In this document: positions 9,105-11,771 of the stretch, in pieces | Layout: each line of letters opens with the position of its first letter | How positions within the stretch are numbered: position 1 is the stretch's first letter | Origin: Byssothecium circinans | Taxonomy: Eukaryota; Ascomycota; Dothideomycetes; Pleosporales; Massarinaceae | DNA length: 11,771 nt | Direction: 5' to 3' | Assembly (NCBI GenBank): GCA_010015675.1 | Contig: ML976997.1 | Location: 628,475 to 640,245 of the forward strand | Position numbers and translations under genes: made by a program | The notes under the pieces: generated by a model | Seen by the model: only the letters and a program-made list of their open reading frames with translations | Databases searched by the model: none | What the model was told of the DNA's origin: nothing

Positions 9105-10015
9105 GATCTGTGAGCACCATCTTTGAACTCACCTTCACCGTCCCTATGACTGCTTCCAAAGATTTTTGGGTGAGTATCCTTTACAGTTTTCGTTGTAGGT
9201 TTTCCAGGGAAGAGCATAAAACAGAGATGATTATAATAGTAAAAAGGCGCAGAATGGCCCAGGGCCGAGGAAGGAGGTTTGGATTGATGGGCGTCTAAAC
9301 GTCTTCTAAAGCGCAATGTGAGCTTTTTACGCCCACCTCTCACACTGACGTGATCTCAGGTAGAGGGCCTAACTGGAATATCCAACAACCTTTCGAAAGG
9401 TACGCTTAACGCGTAGTACTCTTTCTAAGTAGTTAAACTTAAATCCCTTCCTACAACCGTGACTACCATACACTTTCTATTTCAAAACATACTTTTGCGT
9501 GAATTAGCTTGTTAACCTTTTCTGTCTCTTCTCCGTACGCATCTGCCTAAGCAAAGAAATTTGTGGCAAGAGCCTTCCTGTATTTCTTATAAAAGGCTGC
9601 ACGGAGGGTGCCTCAACTCCTGGGTTTAAAGTGCGCTAAACATTTCACCGTGCTCTAAGAATTAGGAATTTCTGGTCTCGGAGTTAAAATAAAGCACACT
9701 GACACCTTTTGGATGAGCTTTGTTGACTTTGTATCTCTTATTTAGGTGCACGATGGAACCCCTACAGATTGGTGTTACAAGCCATACTATTTTAAAATCC
9801 GCCGTTGAAGTGGTATGATCTGTTAGAACTGCAACTTACTATAGTATACTAGATAAAACAAATATATCTCTACATTGTCTATCTCTACATACTATTCACG
9901 CAATGGACGTGAGAAGAGTCAAGGCATGCATAGAAAATCCCTACTCCGACAACACTGGAAATACAAATTCAAGGAGTAATTGCAAACCAACCAAACCCGC
10001 TCTAATGCCCCAGCC
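9105..10015. other. Intergenic region between genes C and D
   Basis: No supportable gene. Short open frames at about 9071-9298 (+) and 9095-9343 (-) lack domains; both reach into the promoter of gene C, the plus-strand frame beginning inside one of its bZIP-like sites. A TATAAAAGG on the plus strand at 9588-9596 is followed by no sizeable open frame. Position 9840-9900 is AT-rich. The right side should include the 3' untranslated region of gene D. Confidence 0.5.
9865..9890. repeat. 11-bp direct repeat TATCTCTACAT, 4-bp spacing
   Basis: Two perfect copies at 9865-9875 and 9880-9890 lie in AT-rich sequence downstream of gene D. Probably slippage-type repetition; no function seen. Confidence 0.7.
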
Positions 10016-11252
10016 CTATCTGCTTGTCTTCTTCACTTCTCTCCGTCTAATTTTGACACGTGTTCCTTTATTATCTGTTCCTATGTATTCTTGTTTCCCT
10101 GCGTATGAATCAGTCTTGAGTCTTCTAAAACACTACAACACCATTCTAACACTCACCGTTGTTGTAGTTCTGTTCGAGTTTCTCCAATGTGTGAACAAGA
10201 CTTTCAAGAGCAGACCTTCGCATGTACCTTGGACCGCTTTGATTGAGTACTTTATAACTGCCATTGTCCAATTCTGCCCGGTTGTATAGGTAGGCTCTGT
10301 ACTCATACGGATTACACTTCGACGGTTCCACCTCGATAAAAGGCTTGTGCGGAGGTTTGTATAGATCCTGGCAAAGTCCTGTATATTCACATGCTAAGTG
10401 ACACTCCATGTCCGAGGAATCTTGAAACTTACGGTTTAGGGCTTCTACTTCTGACGGGTAATTGTTCTCGTTTATGCTTTTTCCATACTTCGTATGCTTG
10501 CGGGCTGGGGGCTGTGGAGCTGGCTCTGCAGCTTGCTCGAGCTTATGGTTATCATTTTTCGGATCTCTTGTTGGATTCTCTACACCGTGTCGACGAGCCT
10601 GTGTAGAGCCATGCTCAGCCAGGAAAAGGTCCCGTTCGGCCCGCAACTGCTTGTGTTCATCATCCATTTGCTTGAGTCGTTGTTTCTCAGTGTTGATGAT
10701 CTGTTCATGTGCTCGATTTTCCTCTTTTAAAAGATTATTTCGTAGGCGTTCACGGCCACCTTCCTCTTCGGCAGCTTTGATCCCTTCTTCGCCATCGAAT
10801 GGATCATCTAACTTGAGGTAAGTTTCTAAGTGTTCCAGCGGCGGATGAATGACAGGTAGTTTGCTCGCACCTTCTTCCTCCACGTGTTGTACCCACGCCT
10901 GTGTCTGACTTGGCGCGAAGCTTTCTATCGTGTCGAATGTAGTTGGCTCAAACCTTCCGCATCCCTCCGCTAACCTTACGTTGGGATTCTCAGGCCTTTC
11001 CACATGGTAATCATCGCTTGTACGATTGAAAGCGTGCCGGGGAAGAATGCTGTCTGTTCGAGATGAAGCGTCGGTCAGTGGTTGCTCTTCTGCGAATGGA
11101 ACACTCTCGGGGTCTGATCTTTTCTCTTCGCTTTTTATATCTTGTATCAAAGGCTCGTCTTCAACGTAATCGCTTTGGTGGCTCGTATCCCCGACTTCGT
11201 TTTCTTGGTCTCTTGCCGATGGCGAGTGTGCGTCTGATCCCCCTCCGGACAT
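10016..11252 (-). CDS. Gene D: acidic coiled-coil protein of unknown function, 374 aa (392 if intron 1 kept)
   Basis: Family not recognised. Exons are 11252-10433, 10378-10157 and 10098-10016. Intron 1 (54 nt) has a perfect GTAAGT donor and an ACAG acceptor but no clear CTRAY branch. It is a multiple of three without a stop, so retention adds 18 residues. Intron 2 (58 nt) has a GTGAGT donor, a CTGAT branch and a GCAG acceptor; without splicing the frame stops at 10146. Start context ACAATGTCC is 142 bp below a TATA box. Seen in the protein: a Ser/Glu/Asp-rich, probably disordered N-terminus (1-115), a charged coiled coil at about 155-213, and a Pro/Lys linker (about 244-262). A Tyr-rich predicted strand region and a helix with LESLVHTLEKLEQ follow in exon 2, then a basic tail (KIRRREVKK) that could be a nuclear signal. 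Possibly a distant relative of genes B and C, which is tentative. Confidence 0.75.
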
Positions 11253-11394
11253 TGTCGTAAGATACTATTAGAGACTGATGCGTGTATGATGCTTCTGCTC
11301 AACAGGAGGTTGAATATAGTGCCGAAAGATCTCGCTTTCCGAGATAAAGGGCGAAAAGTTGAGGAGAGGAGGAGAGGAAGAGGGTATGGATCGG

Positions 11395-11511
11395 GTTTTA
11401 TACTGCGTCTGACTCCAACGCATGAGCAATTGTTGGCTGCGAGTCATCCTTGTACGACGTAGATGACACAAAAGCGAGTAGTCATATGTTCAACTTCGCA
11501 TCGTGACTCAT
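11395..11511 (-). promoter_or_regulatory. Promoter of gene D: TATA box plus three TGACTC-type sites
   Basis: On the minus strand TATAAAAC lies at 11402-11395, 142 bp upstream of the ATG. TGACTC/GAGTCA sites are at 11410-11415, 11441-11446 and 11504-11510 (TGACTCA). The first starts 7 bp upstream of the TATA box, the same arrangement as genes B and C. Confidence 0.65.
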
Positions 11512-11589
11512 TTTATGATACCCCAATTATGCTGAAGATGTCGTTTCAGTCATGCCGAGTTGCGGTAATCAAACAGCCAGACTTGTCAA

Positions 11590-11730
11590 CAATCAAGCGG
11601 CTTGCAAGCGCTTGATTGATAGCTTGATAACTATCAATCCCATCAAGTCAAGCTCGCCTATACTAATTTTTTAGCAATCCAAGCTGAGGAGGGTCAGCTT
11701 GATTGTTTAGCTTGATGGGCTTGATTGAGG
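11590..11730. repeat. Cluster of inverted AATCAAGC/GCTTGATT repeats, probable transposon or MITE edge
   Basis: The octamer AATCAAGC or its complement occurs at 11591-11598, 11610-11617, 11697-11704 and 11719-11726. The core CTTGAT/ATCAAG occurs seven times in about 140 bp. Three nested inverted repeats can fold: CAATCAAGCG (11590-11599) with CGCTTGATTG (11609-11618), ATTGATAG (11615-11622) with CTATCAAT (11631-11638), and CAAGCTGA (11680-11687) with TCAGCTTG (11694-11701). Dense short subterminal repeats in both orientations are typical of DNA-transposon ends. The rest of the element would lie beyond the right edge. Confidence 0.6.
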
Positions 11731-11771
11731 TAGCGCGTGAGGCTGCTCATTTTGCAGCAGGAGCGATCTTA

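Noticed and set aside
9071..9343. Overlapping short frames on both strands with possible GTGAGT donors
   Set aside because: Splicing the minus-strand option gives an immediate stop, the plus-strand option starts within a bZIP-like site of the gene C promoter, and neither shows domain features.
10133..10390. Minus-strand frame of 85 codons overlapping gene D
   Set aside because: Shadow frame of gene D exon 2 without its own start context or promoter.
1..11771. tRNA, rRNA, CRISPR or bacterial operon features
   Set aside because: No tRNA B-box-like sequence, no regular spacer-repeat array and no Shine-Dalgarno-spaced gene series were seen; introns and TATA boxes show a fungal nuclear context.

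Overview
The window looks like nuclear DNA of a filamentous ascomycete (Pezizomycotina; a Dothideomycete is my guess, not a demonstrated assignment). The reasons are intron-split genes with short introns (46-97 nt), GTAAGT-type donors, CTAAC/CTGAC branch sites and YAG/AAG acceptors, fungal-type TATA boxes, a DHA1 multidrug-type transporter, and the tail of a pogo/Fot1-like transposase. All four recognisable host genes lie on the minus strand. I rebuilt their splice structures by hand from donor, branch and acceptor signals and reading-frame phase.

Layout: (1) 3-269 (+), C-terminal end of a pogo/Fot1-type transposase, followed by a GTGGCCG-repeat tail (305-347). (2) 270-1267, no gene seen. (3) 1268-3298 (-), a complete three-exon MFS transporter of 619 aa, with a pyrimidine-rich promoter at 3299-3700. 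(4) 3701-5986, no convincing gene, one perfect 11-bp inverted repeat at 5432-5467. (5) 5987-11252 (-), three consecutive intron-containing genes of unknown function, called B (5987-6900, 256 aa), C (7712-8853, 325 aa) and D (10016-11252, 374 or 392 aa). (6) 11590-11730, a dense cluster of inverted AATCAAGC/GCTTGATT repeats resembling the edge of a DNA transposon or MITE.

The main observation is the B-C-D block. B and C share two intron positions with identical phase, one just before a Cys/His-rich EK-x-Y ... C-HSF module and one just after a Val-Lys pair, plus a matching DLxxRLE helix. They therefore look like diverged paralogues of a family I do not recognise. D is a more tentative relative: it has a phase-1 intron before a similar C-terminal strand/strand/helix region.

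All three genes also have the same promoter plan. Each has a strong TATA box 103-142 bp upstream of the ATG, a TGACTC/GAGTCA site 7-8 bp upstream of that TATA box, and two more such sites within the next ~130 bp. That is nine sites in about 330 bp, against four in the rest of the window. This suggests one bZIP-type (Gcn4/CpcA/AP-1-like) regulon controlling a lineage-specific gene block that has transposon-like sequence on both outer sides of the window. Function is unknown.
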